Positions 17,144-26,119 of a DNA stretch of 60,006 nt are shown one piece after another (positions within the stretch are counted from its first letter, which is position 1; each line of letters starts with the position of its first letter). The DNA is taken from positions 1 through 60,006 of the forward strand of contig CAZCHK010000006.1 of the NCBI GenBank assembly GCA_964498605.1, in the 5' to 3' direction. Under the pieces are notes generated by a model that saw only the letters and a program-made list of their open reading frames with translations, was not told the DNA's origin and searched no databases. The DNA comes from JBGQAS01 sp964498605. Its GTDB lineage: Bacteria > Chloroflexota > Anaerolineae > Anaerolineales > Anaerolineaceae. The position numbers and the translations under genes were made by a program.

Positions 17144-19360
17144 TTACGTGCGAGCCGATAGTTTGGTATGAACCTTTTCCGCTGTCAGAGGAAAATCATT
17201 GAACCAGATGTTGGTTGCATCATGCATGGCATCGATTGCTGCTGGAGCAAAAGGTAGAAAAGGCATCTCACCCATTCCCCGAGCCCCCCAGGGGCCGATG
17301 GGATCAGCATGCTCGTATATGATGGAGTCAACTTTGTGCGGGATGTCCATGATTGTTGGGATGAGATATGTTGACAGCTCGCTTGTAAGTATCTTCCCTT
17401 CCTTTTGAATGAAATTCTCCATAAAAGTGTATCCAAAAGCCTGAACGATTGCTCCTTCAATTTGCCCCTCAACCTGTATGGGATTGATCGCTTGGCCAAC
17501 ATCGTCACAACAGATGACATTCGTGATGGTTGTTTCTCCTGTCGAAGGATCCACTACCAGTTCAATCGCTTCCGCCACGTACCCGTACGCAAAATTTGGA
17601 TCACAATGTCCATCCAGCGGGTCAAACGGAGTCGTTTTTGGAGCAAGATAGGTATATTCGGCTATCGCCGGCCTTTCATTTTTCTGCCATTTATCAAAAG
17701 CCAAGGTTGCGGCTTGTTTTATGGAGTTTCCAGCCATAAATGTCATACGCGAGGCGGACGCACTCCCAGAATTTTTTGAAGAAGCCGTATCTGATGCTAT
17801 CAAATGAATAATTTCAACAGGAACCTTTAATACTTCAGCTGTCATTTGTTTGAAGGCACTGTGAGCTCCTTGGCCGACATCTGCTCCTGCGTGTTTTAAG
17901 AAAACCTCCTTGATCTCTTCTTCCCCTCTTATCTCGACTTCAGCCCAGCAATTTTCTTGGTAACCAAATGAAAACCCGACATTTTTATAAGAACAAGCAA
18001 AGCCCAATCCTTTACGCAAACTTTTTTGATCATCTTGATTTCGGCTTGGTCTCTGCCATCCACTTTTCGTGTGCGTCCATCCGGCTTTTACAGCACATTT
18101 CTCAATGACTTTTTGAATGCTTATCCCTTTTGGCAAAGGAGACCCAACAGAAAGAAGCTCCCCTTCTTCAATTAAATTCCTCATTCGAAACTCGACCGGA
18201 TCCATTTTTAGTTTTTCTGCGAGTTTGTTAACTTGCATTTCGGCCTGAAAAGCAGCCTGTGGACCTCCAAATCCCCTGAATGCGCCTGTGAGTCCATTGT
18301 TTGTGTAAACAGCATAAGAATCTACATGCACATTAGGGATGTTATAGGTCCCTGTACACACCAGCGTTGCATTGCCCAGAACTTTAGGGGATGTATATAC
18401 GTATGCCCCCCCGTCTGCGATCATCTCTACTTTTGCAGCCAGAATCAATCCATCCTTATTTGCTCCCCACTTAGCCTTAATTTTGAAAGGGTGCCTCTTG
18501 TGATGATAACGAATGGACTCTGAACGTGACCACACAATTTTTACTGGGCGTTTGATTCCAATTTCATTCAGCTTCATGACAGCAAGAGCCAACACAATTT
18601 GGATGGACATATCCTCCCGCCCCCCGAAAGCACCTCCAATTGCCGGGTATATGACTCGAATTTTATCCAAAGGCATGCCCAATGCATGAGCTATTTGCTC
18701 TTGATCTTCATGTATCCATTGCCCCGCTACTAAAACTGTAATTCTATTATTTTCGTCTAAATAACTAATGCCAGCCTCAGGCTGAAGGTAAGCATGCTCC
18801 TGAATGGGGGTCTCATAATAATCCTCAACAATTACAGCACATTGCTGAAATGCCTTTTCAACATCGCCCTTACGAATTCTGTTGTGGCAAAATATGTTGT
18901 CTTTTCTTTCTGGGTGAACAAGCTGCGATCCTGGATTCATGGCTTTTTCCAGGTCAAAAACAGGAGGAATATCTTCATAAATCACGTGAATCTGATTTTT
19001 TGCCTGTTCAGCTTGTTCTTCTGTTTCTGCAACAACGATCGCTACTTGATCAGCCAAACACCTCACGATATCTGTGTATGGTTTTTGTGATCCCGGGCCG
19101 CATAGAACCGGTTGATCTTTTACCCCCAGTCCATACTCATTTACCGGAACATCTTTTGCTGTATAGATCCCCAGAACACCTGGCATTGTTTCTGCGACAC
19201 TCGTGTCGATTTTCTTCACCCAGGCATGAACTCTTTCTGAGAAAAGGATCTTCATGAAAACCTGCCCGGGCATTTCTATATCTCCTGGGTACAGCGCTTT
19301 CCCGGTTACCTTGTCTACCGCATCAAAGCGTGGTATTGAGTTTCCGATAATCTTATCCAT
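17144..19360 (-). CDS. Xanthine dehydrogenase family, molybdopterin-binding subunit
   Basis: This 738-residue catalytic subunit of a molybdenum hydroxylase resembles XdhA/CoxL-type large chains. The N-terminal FDAVDKVTGKALYPGDI, the cofactor loops GGAFGGRE and GAFRGFGGPQA, and the active-site glutamate in GARGMGE are intact. The AYRXCSFR motif of carbon-monoxide dehydrogenase is not seen. This favours a purine- or heterocycle-hydroxylating enzyme, with the exact substrate open. AGGAGATTACC precedes the ATG. It is made with an FAD/iron-sulfur chain and a small membrane protein upstream, and a MocA-like maturase downstream. Confidence 0.92.
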   Translation of the reverse strand: MDKIIGNSIPRFDAVDKVTGKALYPGDIEMPGQVFMKILFSERVHAWVKKIDTSVAETMPGVLGIYTAKDVPVNEYGLGVKDQPVLCGPGSQKPYTDIVRCLADQVAIVVAETEEQAEQAKNQIHVIYEDIPPVFDLEKAMNPGSQLVHPERKDNIFCHNRIRKGDVEKAFQQCAVIVEDYYETPIQEHAYLQPEAGISYLDENNRITVLVAGQWIHEDQEQIAHALGMPLDKIRVIYPAIGGAFGGREDMSIQIVLALAVMKLNEIGIKRPVKIVWSRSESIRYHHKRHPFKIKAKWGANKDGLILAAKVEMIADGGAYVYTSPKVLGNATLVCTGTYNIPNVHVDSYAVYTNNGLTGAFRGFGGPQAAFQAEMQVNKLAEKLKMDPVEFRMRNLIEEGELLSVGSPLPKGISIQKVIEKCAVKAGWTHTKSGWQRPSRNQDDQKSLRKGLGFACSYKNVGFSFGYQENCWAEVEIRGEEEIKEVFLKHAGADVGQGAHSAFKQMTAEVLKVPVEIIHLIASDTASSKNSGSASASRMTFMAGNSIKQAATLAFDKWQKNERPAIAEYTYLAPKTTPFDPLDGHCDPNFAYGYVAEAIELVVDPSTGETTITNVICCDDVGQAINPIQVEGQIEGAIVQAFGYTFMENFIQKEGKILTSELSTYLIPTIMDIPHKVDSIIYEHADPIGPWGARGMGEMPFLPFAPAAIDAMHDATNIWFNDFPLTAEKVHTKLSART

Positions 19361-19374
19361 GGTAATCTCCTGCT

Positions 19375-19737
19375 TTACTTCTTGATACGATGAAACTTCT
19401 CAGGTGGAACATCCGTAGGCAAATATCTCGGTGGACCGAATAATCTATTGGCAAGAAATGTGATCAAAAGAACAATCGCTGCAAGGATGAATATGATCAC
19501 GATCGTCAAACCAATTTTTACCAGCAGAAGCGGATCTTTGGCGTCAATTAGAAATTCTTTTGGGAGGGCCAGCCAATCTTTTTCTTTGTTAATATCAATG
19601 AGAAGCAAAGAAAGTGCTGTTGATATTAAAGGAATCAGGACGATAAACGAGAAACCAATACCTCTCCATATCGGGTGGACTTCTTTCCGTCTCGGGGTCA
19701 GCGATATGTTTTCATAAAGGAATGTTTTTTTGGGCAT
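19375..19737 (-). CDS. Unknown small membrane protein inside the molybdenum hydroxylase operon
   Basis: I do not recognise this 120-residue protein. It has two clear membrane segments (about residues 27-47 and 72-95), both termini rich in charged residues and probably cytoplasmic, and a short loop between. It starts two bases after the FAD/iron-sulfur gene and ends 14 bases before the catalytic subunit, so it is embedded in the operon. A membrane anchor or electron-transfer partner for a normally soluble enzyme is an inference from position only. No heme or cysteine ligand pairs are visible. Confidence 0.75.
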   Translation of the reverse strand: MPKKTFLYENISLTPRRKEVHPIWRGIGFSFIVLIPLISTALSLLLIDINKEKDWLALPKEFLIDAKDPLLLVKIGLTIVIIFILAAIVLLITFLANRLFGPPRYLPTDVPPEKFHRIKK

Positions 19738-19739
19738 GG

Positions 19740-21152
19740 TTACCTCGGTTTGATAATTAAGGCTTCTATTGCATCAATGATTTTATAATACCCCGTGCAC
19801 CTGCATAAATTTCCAGAAAGCCCTTGTTTTATTTGTTCCCTGCTTGGACTTGGGTTCTCTTTAAGCATGCTCACCGCTGACATGACGAATCCCGGTGTGC
19901 AGAACCCACATTGCACTGCTCCCCTCTCAATGAAACTGGTTTGTATCGGGTGCAGTTCTCCATTCTCCGCGACACCTTCAATCGTTCTGATAATTGCTTT
20001 GTGAGCTCTAGGGGCAGGTACTAAGCAGCTCATGACGGCTTTTCCATCCATTAGAATCGTACAAGCACCGCACTCCCCTTCACCACACCCTTCTTTCGTT
20101 CCTGTTAGTTTTGCATCATCCCGAATAAGGTGAAGTAATGTTTTGGACGTGCAACCAGGAAAAGTGTAAGTCGTTCCGTTAATTTCAGTCTCGATCATGT
20201 TTTTATTCAAATGTTCTGAAGCATGAATTGCGGTTTTTTCGCAACTGCTCGTATCCCTCAGCAGGATTGGTTCTTTGGGTAAGATTTCTTCAAAACCACC
20301 CTTCACACAGAAAGTAATCCCTTTTTTAAGGATATTGAGCAGCATATCGGAACGATAGGCATTTGAGCTTCGAATATCTGAAATTGGAGAAATTATCTTT
20401 GCCAATTCTTGCGCAATATCCTCCGACAAAGGCTGATCAACTTGCTTTCCCTGAAATAATTCTTCAATCGTGTATGCTCGAAAAACGGTTGGGGCTACTG
20501 CTCCCAGGGCGAGTCGAGCCTTCAAGATTTTGGATGATTCGATTTCTAAAATCATGGCCAGGTTAACTAATGCGATGGCTTGGGCTTTTCTTAAGGCGTG
20601 TTTGATAAAGACGCCCCTCTCTGACTTCTCGAGAGGTCGAAAAGCGATATCCACAAGTATTTCATCCGGTTTTATTTTTGTTTCTCTCACACCCAAGTAG
20701 AAATCATTGATGGAAATTCTTCGTCGGTTGTTCATGGATTGCAGCGTTATTTCTGCGTCCAACACCATTAATGCAGGGATCGTATCATTCGCCGGCGACG
20801 CCGTAATCAGGTTCCCACCGACGGTTCCGCGATTTCGTATTTGAGGTGATCCGATATTCCAACAGGCTTGCACCAAAGGGGCTGCTTTTTCCCTGAGCAA
20901 ATTAGAGCCTATACAATCATTGTGAGTCGCCATCGGACCTACATGAATCAGCCCATCTGAGCGTAATTCTATATAATCCAATCCTCTGACTCTCGAAATG
21001 TCGATTAGCGTGTCAACCCCTTCGTGTTGATGACGTTCTATTTCAAGAACAAGATCTGTGCCTCCCGCGATTATCCTGCTCGTCTCAGGAGAATTAGATA
21101 AATGCGTCAAAGCTTGCTCAATATCTGATACATTGAAGTATTTTGTCCACAT
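19740..21152 (-). CDS. Fused FAD-binding and [2Fe-2S] subunit of a molybdenum hydroxylase
   Basis: This 470-residue protein joins two subunits that are usually separate. Residues 1-290 are the FAD-binding chain (XdhB/CoxM type), with ISRVRGLDYIE and the flavin loop RNRGTVGGNLITASPAND. Residues about 315-470 are the double [2Fe-2S] chain. Its first cluster motif is GCGEGECGACTI, with a further Cys in SCLV. Its second uses CGFCTPG and LCRCTGY. The order FAD then iron-sulfur is opposite to that of eukaryotic xanthine dehydrogenase. It heads the operon. Its ATG has only a weak GGTAAAA site, and 210 bases separate it from the next upstream gene. Confidence 0.92.
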   Translation of the reverse strand: MWTKYFNVSDIEQALTHLSNSPETSRIIAGGTDLVLEIERHQHEGVDTLIDISRVRGLDYIELRSDGLIHVGPMATHNDCIGSNLLREKAAPLVQACWNIGSPQIRNRGTVGGNLITASPANDTIPALMVLDAEITLQSMNNRRRISINDFYLGVRETKIKPDEILVDIAFRPLEKSERGVFIKHALRKAQAIALVNLAMILEIESSKILKARLALGAVAPTVFRAYTIEELFQGKQVDQPLSEDIAQELAKIISPISDIRSSNAYRSDMLLNILKKGITFCVKGGFEEILPKEPILLRDTSSCEKTAIHASEHLNKNMIETEINGTTYTFPGCTSKTLLHLIRDDAKLTGTKEGCGEGECGACTILMDGKAVMSCLVPAPRAHKAIIRTIEGVAENGELHPIQTSFIERGAVQCGFCTPGFVMSAVSMLKENPSPSREQIKQGLSGNLCRCTGYYKIIDAIEALIIKPR

Positions 21153-21362
21153 AATTTTTACCTATTGAGGTCCTTTTTTTTTCCTATAAAAACAAGTCGC
21201 GAGTTCTTCAATTGATGGTCTCCAAATAGAGTACACGCTTTCTGAGGAGTTACGCACTGATCATCATCACCAAAATTATTTAAACCATCCAATAATTACC
21301 TAGTATACCCAGTTTTATACAATCCACATTGAGATGCGCTTTTCCATCGCGAATCCATTCCA
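21153..21362. other. Intergenic region between pyrophosphatase and molybdenum hydroxylase operons
   Basis: This 210-base gap presumably carries the promoter of the hydroxylase operon on the minus strand. A TATACT is present on that strand near 21300, but without a convincing -35 element. I see no riboswitch-like fold, no molybdenum-cofactor motif I can defend, and no strong terminator. Confidence 0.4.
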
Positions 21363-22724
21363 CTATACTTCAAGCAGACCTAAAATCACAGGCAGAAGTT
21401 GTTTTTTTCTAGAGACAACACCTTTCGCAAAAAATGTACCATCCTGTTTGGCGGCATACGGTAATGAATCCAGCTCCGACGGCCTGTTGTAAAATATTAA
21501 CCGACTGCAACCTTGAACCACATCAGTGATCATCAACGCACTGAAGCTTAATCCTTTTTCTTTACAAAAAGCTTCCAGCGCAATCACTATCTTGTCGAAA
21601 TAGTTATCAGCCTCATTCAAATTACTCACTTCTGCTTGGGAAACTGAGAAGCGAAAATCTCCACTTGTATAAATTTTTAGATCTGTTTTGATGATTTCCT
21701 CCGCAGAGCGTGTGCCCAGTCCTGAACTCGCTGCCAAAACTTTCTCGCCAAAAGATTTAATGGTTTCACCATGAAGCGGTGATTGAGAAGTTATAGCCCA
21801 CCGAGCTAAGCGTTCTGCGGCGGTGTGATCCCGCGAAGTTGTTGTTGGTGATGTCAGCAGCAGTGTATCAGACAACAATCCTGCCAGCATGATCCCGGCA
21901 ACGGGGGCAAAAGGGCGTAACCCCGCTTCCTCCATTTTTTCAGAGACCAATGTGCTTGTGCTGCCCACAATATCGACCGAAAACTTGATGGGAGTGTGCG
22001 TATGTGAATTACCAAGGCGGTGATGATCCAGTACTTCGAGTATTTCTGCTTCGCCAAGATTGGCTATGCTTTGCTGAGGTTCATTGTGATCAACAAGAAT
22101 AACCTTCAGCCGTGGGGGGTTTAATAAATCTCTTTGCTTGCAAATACCCACATACTTTCCGTGATCATCAACGACCCAGAAGTCGTCCCCTTCCTCTCGT
22201 AATATGCGGTTAATATTATCTCTAATCCGATAATTCTGATTGAACTTGTGGATAGTTTTATCAGTCGCGTTCCCGCAAGGCAAGCTGAAAATGTCAATCA
22301 AGGCATTATCGTTTTTCGAAATATGCGGACCAATCACTTCACTGAGAAACTTGAACAAGCTTCTACCTGTGATTAACCCAAAAGGGTTCCCGTCTTCCTC
22401 AATAACTGGTACAAGCCCTCCGGTTTTGTTAGCAATTGCCCATGCGTCTGTAAGTGATCGATCAGGGGTAATACCGTCCAATCGTCTTACTACTGAGTCA
22501 AATCTGGGTGAGGCATCACTGACCAATACCGGGGGGCTCATTCCAAGCAGTTTTAATACCCACGCTGTTTGAGGATTGATCGCGCCAGCCCTTGCAGGAA
22601 TAAAATTTTCGTGGTCTCTCTCCTGCAGCAACCAGGCATATCCGATTGCAGAAGCAATTGAGTCGGTGTCCGGGTTGACATGCCCAATCACATAAATTGC
22701 ATCGTTTGATGTGTATACGCTCAT
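21363..22724 (-). CDS. ppaC: Manganese-dependent inorganic pyrophosphatase with CBS domains
   Basis: This family II (DHH/DHHA2) pyrophosphatase hydrolyses pyrophosphate in the cytoplasm. The N-terminal metal motif IGHVNPDTDS and the central DHHRLGN are intact. Between them is a pair of CBS domains (about residues 70-220), which bind adenine nucleotides and regulate such enzymes. The DRTGG domain found in some relatives is absent. I chose the ATG at 22724 (453 residues), which has GGAAGG upstream. A TTG at 22775 directly after the preceding stop is an alternative, adding 17 residues. As the last gene of the F420 operon it could pull forward the pyrophosphate-releasing CofC step; that is inference. 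Confidence 0.92.
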   Translation of the reverse strand: MSVYTSNDAIYVIGHVNPDTDSIASAIGYAWLLQERDHENFIPARAGAINPQTAWVLKLLGMSPPVLVSDASPRFDSVVRRLDGITPDRSLTDAWAIANKTGGLVPVIEEDGNPFGLITGRSLFKFLSEVIGPHISKNDNALIDIFSLPCGNATDKTIHKFNQNYRIRDNINRILREEGDDFWVVDDHGKYVGICKQRDLLNPPRLKVILVDHNEPQQSIANLGEAEILEVLDHHRLGNSHTHTPIKFSVDIVGSTSTLVSEKMEEAGLRPFAPVAGIMLAGLLSDTLLLTSPTTTSRDHTAAERLARWAITSQSPLHGETIKSFGEKVLAASSGLGTRSAEEIIKTDLKIYTSGDFRFSVSQAEVSNLNEADNYFDKIVIALEAFCKEKGLSFSALMITDVVQGCSRLIFYNRPSELDSLPYAAKQDGTFFAKGVVSRKKQLLPVILGLLEV

Positions 22725-22776
22725 ATTTCGCTGACCTTCCGCAGACAATCGGTACTTTCCAAATGTGCAATTCAAA

Positions 22777-23769
22777 TCATGGTGAGAATGTATCGATCAG
22801 GAGATGAATGTCACCCCCAACCGGGTACAGGATCGGGCACGTGCAGCCATTCTTGATGTACTCCTGCACTTTTAATTTCGCTTCTTCCGGAGTACCAGAA
22901 GCCGTTATTCGCAGGATCAACTCTTCGGGGACAAGATGTTTCGCATGCTGGATTTGATCATGTGTCGCAGGCCATCCTAACAAAGACTGAATCGCGGTGA
23001 CGACTTCTTCAGATACGCCTGATGCTTTTGCGATATGTGGTTGCTGAGCCAAGTACTGGGTCAGTAATTCTCTGGTTGTGCCTATCGCTGCGTCGTGATC
23101 TTCATTGACTGAACACACAATCAGCTGCGGTCGGTCTATTTGATCAAGCGTCTTTCCAACCTTTTTACACCCCTTTTCCAAGAAATCAAGAGCCCTGAGG
23201 TTGTATTCAGGTGGGACACAGTAATTCAATACTACCCCATCACACAACTCGCCCGTGAGTTCCATCATTTGGTCACCCGTGGCGCCGATGTAAACCGGTA
23301 CGTGGCGAGGCTCCTTTCTACCGTGAACGACATCTAATTCGATATTTTTCACGTGCACAAACTCCCCTTCAAATGTCACATTCTCCATAGCCAGCAGTTT
23401 TTTCAAAACCACCACCGTCTCACGCATAGCCAAAAGTGGTTTCCTCCTATTGATGCCAACATTTTTTGCCAGAGGATCCCACCACGCGCCAATTCCGCAA
23501 ATCACTCTATCTTTGGCTAAATCATCCAGCGTCAAGAAAGTCGAAGCGAGCAGCCCAATATTTCGGGTCCAGTTATTAATGACGCCAGAACCAATCTTTA
23601 TTTTGTTTGTTACCGCTGCGTATGCGGCCATGGGGACAATAGCATCCCGTACCAATCTGCTTTCTGCCTGCCAGACAGCATCAAATCCCTTTTTTTCTGC
23701 ATATTGCACAAATTCCAATCCATCACGCAGGTCGTGCGAATCTTGAAGGTATAGCGCGACACGGTTCAT
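22777..23769 (-). CDS. Luciferase-like (LLM class) oxidoreductase, probably F420-dependent
   Basis: This 330-residue TIM-barrel enzyme belongs to the bacterial luciferase superfamily. The arrangement RVALYLQDSHDLRDGLEF, IGSGVINNWTRN and GIGAWWDPLA fits the F420-using branch (methylenetetrahydromethanopterin reductase-like and relatives). Its position inside an F420 biosynthesis operon supports F420H2 or F420 as cofactor. GGAGAAAA precedes the ATG. The gene begins inside the last 47 bases of cofC, so the two are coupled. The substrate is unknown; a sugar phosphate, a pterin or a xenobiotic are all possible. Confidence 0.88.
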   Translation of the reverse strand: MNRVALYLQDSHDLRDGLEFVQYAEKKGFDAVWQAESRLVRDAIVPMAAYAAVTNKIKIGSGVINNWTRNIGLLASTFLTLDDLAKDRVICGIGAWWDPLAKNVGINRRKPLLAMRETVVVLKKLLAMENVTFEGEFVHVKNIELDVVHGRKEPRHVPVYIGATGDQMMELTGELCDGVVLNYCVPPEYNLRALDFLEKGCKKVGKTLDQIDRPQLIVCSVNEDHDAAIGTTRELLTQYLAQQPHIAKASGVSEEVVTAIQSLLGWPATHDQIQHAKHLVPEELILRITASGTPEEAKLKVQEYIKNGCTCPILYPVGGDIHLLIDTFSP

Positions 23770-24400
23770 TTTTCTCCTTATAATGTTCGGTTATTTTTTT
23801 GCATCGTTCTGATTCTGAATAGAATTGATAATCTTCTGGATTGTCCAAATCGAATGAAAAGCAATCCATTGCACAGGTATGTATTGCGAGGTTGTTTTTT
23901 TTTGCTTCACGCAAATGGTTTCGAAATGAATCACTCCCAAATTTCATTTTTATCATGACCTTTGAGTTTACCAAGAGTGCGTTTGTTCCCTCTAATTTGC
24001 TGTCAGGTGCGATGGTGATCGCTGTTTGGCGATTGTTGACATGTATAAATTTTACAATATCTTTAGCATTAACAAGAGGTAAATCCAATGGAAGGATCAG
24101 CACAGTAGAAATGCCGTTGAGAAAGGATCTCTTGATTCCCTTCATGACCGCCCAATTTAATCCGAACCATCCAGTTTCCCAGATCAATTTGGATTTCAAT
24201 TCTTTAGAAATCATAGCAGCGGTTCTGTCCGCTGTAATGATGGTCACTTCACTGATGAGAGAGATTTTTTTCAATTCTGTAATCGTGTTCGCTAAGAGAT
24301 ATTTTATTAACTCCTGTCTTTGATTTTTGTTGATAACAGTCGCCAATCTGGATTTTCCCCTGGCGATGTTTTTTACTGGGATAATGGCTGCGATTTTCAT
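23723..24400 (-). CDS. cofC: Phospholactate/phosphoenolpyruvate guanylyltransferase CofC (FbiD)
   Basis: This nucleotidyltransferase of about 225 residues activates 2-phospholactate or phosphoenolpyruvate with GTP for F420 assembly. The N-terminal AAIIPVKNIARGKSRLA and the central LILPLDLPLVNAKDI are CofC hallmarks. The ATG at 24400 shares one base with the cofD stop (TGATG); a GTG one codon earlier is also possible. The C-terminal tail overlaps the start of the luciferase-like gene by 47 bases. Confidence 0.9.
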   Translation of the reverse strand: MKIAAIIPVKNIARGKSRLATVINKNQRQELIKYLLANTITELKKISLISEVTIITADRTAAMISKELKSKLIWETGWFGLNWAVMKGIKRSFLNGISTVLILPLDLPLVNAKDIVKFIHVNNRQTAITIAPDSKLEGTNALLVNSKVMIKMKFGSDSFRNHLREAKKNNLAIHTCAMDCFSFDLDNPEDYQFYSESERCKKITEHYKEKNEPCRAIPSRFARPA

Positions 24401-25341
24401 CACTCACCGGCTGGAAGCGTTGAGCTGAAAGATAAAACTTCCTCAGCTAATCGTTTTCGATCATCAGCAGATTTCATATTAATGCCAGTGATTCTGGGCA
24501 CGATGAACAATTCACCTATTGAAGTAGATAAGGCTGCATCAGTGAGATCAAGCATAAAACCATTGAGAATATCCCTGTAATGTTTGGCAACTGTTACTGC
24601 AGACGGATTCATTCCAAGTTCAGCGAACATCTTTGCGGCCGGTCCTTTTATTGATCTTCCGGCTATGATTGGGGAGATGCCTATCACCTTTTTTGATTTC
24701 AGTAGGGACCTATATCCAGGAATTGACAAAATCGGATCCAAACTGACCCAGGGATTGGATGGACACAGAATAATCAGATCTGCATTTTTTAAACCGCTTA
24801 TCGCTGCGGGTAAAGCGCACGCATTTTCATGGCCCTGATACCGAAAGCCAAGGACGGTCGGTTCACAATGACGGTAAACAAAATAGTCTTGAAAATTGAG
24901 ATCGCCATATTCTTTGGTCGTGACGATCGTCGGCGTTTCATCGTCCGACATTGGAAATATGTCATTTTTAATTTGAAATACATCACACAGTTCGGAGGTT
25001 ATCCGTGACAGTGGAAAGCCTGCTCTCTGTCTGATTGCCTTAAAAACCTGAGTGCCCATATCCATATCCCCTAACTTAAACCAATCAGGGCCATTTATTT
25101 TTATAATATCTGAAAGAGCTGTATATGTATCGTCCGCTATTCCCCAACCAGTAACTGCATTGGCTAAACCTGCCAGCGTGTAACATACTGTATCCAGGTC
25201 CGGGCTGATTTTCAACCCGCAGTGGACAAAATCATCACCCGTGTTGACAATCACGCTTAACTCATCCGGGAATAACACGGAAGACAGCCCATCGATTAAT
25301 TTTGCCCCTCCAACACCGCCTGCCAACGCAACGACCTTCAT
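24400..25341 (-). CDS. cofD: 2-phospho-L-lactate transferase CofD (FbiA)
   Basis: This 313-residue enzyme transfers the activated phospholactyl (or enolpyruvyl) group onto the deazaflavin Fo to give F420-0 or dehydro-F420-0. The N-terminal VALAGGVGGAKLIDGL is diagnostic. Further matches are NTGDDF, the aspartate-rich PDLDTVCYTLAG, and CPSNPWVSLDPIL. The length is normal. It lies four bases after cofE and shares one base with cofC. Confidence 0.95.
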   Translation of the reverse strand: MKVVALAGGVGGAKLIDGLSSVLFPDELSVIVNTGDDFVHCGLKISPDLDTVCYTLAGLANAVTGWGIADDTYTALSDIIKINGPDWFKLGDMDMGTQVFKAIRQRAGFPLSRITSELCDVFQIKNDIFPMSDDETPTIVTTKEYGDLNFQDYFVYRHCEPTVLGFRYQGHENACALPAAISGLKNADLIILCPSNPWVSLDPILSIPGYRSLLKSKKVIGISPIIAGRSIKGPAAKMFAELGMNPSAVTVAKHYRDILNGFMLDLTDAALSTSIGELFIVPRITGINMKSADDRKRLAEEVLSFSSTLPAGE

Positions 25342-25345
25342 TATG

Positions 25346-26119
25346 TTAACGAAAGAGATCCTTTCTTTTTTTTCTATGAAGTTCTTTTGAGGATGTTTCT
25401 CGGAGTGGATAAGGAAAACCTCTCACATGGACAACTGGTATACCTTCTGCTGCCTGACCCATAACCAAAGAAGCAGCTGCGGCGAGTTCATCGACCGAAC
25501 CTATCTGGGTTATCCGTAGGTTAAACCCAAATAGGTCAGGTTTGCCTCTCATATCCACCAGCGCAGGCACTCCTGCCACCCCAATGCTTGTCCCGACGAT
25601 TCCATTTCTCCAAGCTCGGCCGTGAGAATCAATGATTACAACTCCGGTCGTCTTTCCAGTCTTTATTTTCAATTCGCTGACAATGTTCTTTGCTGATAGA
25701 TCTGGATCAACTGGCAGCAACAAAACCCAATCACCCGAGCTCGCTGAAAGGGGCTGTACATTGGAATGATCGATTCCCGCGTTTGCGCAAACAAAACCCA
25801 GTCTGTGCTCAACGATGATCGTGCCAGGGCGGGTTCGCAATATTTCCGAGCTTTCTGACAAAATCAACTCCACCAATTTGGGATCCTTCTTTACACGTTT
25901 GGCGATTTTTATTGCCCTGCGTCCTGGAATTACATCCGCAAGATTTACGAACCGACCTTCTGATTTGGATACGATTTTCTGCGCCAGAACAAATACATCA
26001 TTTTCAAGAATATGTATCCCGTGATTGTTTACTGCTTTAAGTATTTCCAGAACAAGATTATCCCCCGGTTGAATGATTGGCATGCCTTCAAGAGGTGTTA
26101 AAACTAGTGGAGACCTCAT
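25346..26119 (-). CDS. cofE: Coenzyme F420-0:L-glutamate ligase CofE
   Basis: This 257-residue ligase adds glutamate residues to F420-0 using GTP. The phrases VFVLAQKIVSKSEGR, ILRTRPGTIIVEHRLGFVCANAGID and VVIIDSHGRAWRNG match CofE. It is a stand-alone ligase with no C-terminal nitroreductase-like reductase domain, unlike actinobacterial FbiB. If CofC uses phosphoenolpyruvate, a dehydro-F420-0 reductase must therefore be supplied from elsewhere. The ATG at 26119 shares one base with the Fno stop (TGATG); an in-frame TTG lies one codon before. Confidence 0.94.
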   Translation of the reverse strand: MRSPLVLTPLEGMPIIQPGDNLVLEILKAVNNHGIHILENDVFVLAQKIVSKSEGRFVNLADVIPGRRAIKIAKRVKKDPKLVELILSESSEILRTRPGTIIVEHRLGFVCANAGIDHSNVQPLSASSGDWVLLLPVDPDLSAKNIVSELKIKTGKTTGVVIIDSHGRAWRNGIVGTSIGVAGVPALVDMRGKPDLFGFNLRITQIGSVDELAAAASLVMGQAAEGIPVVHVRGFPYPLRETSSKELHRKKRKDLFR

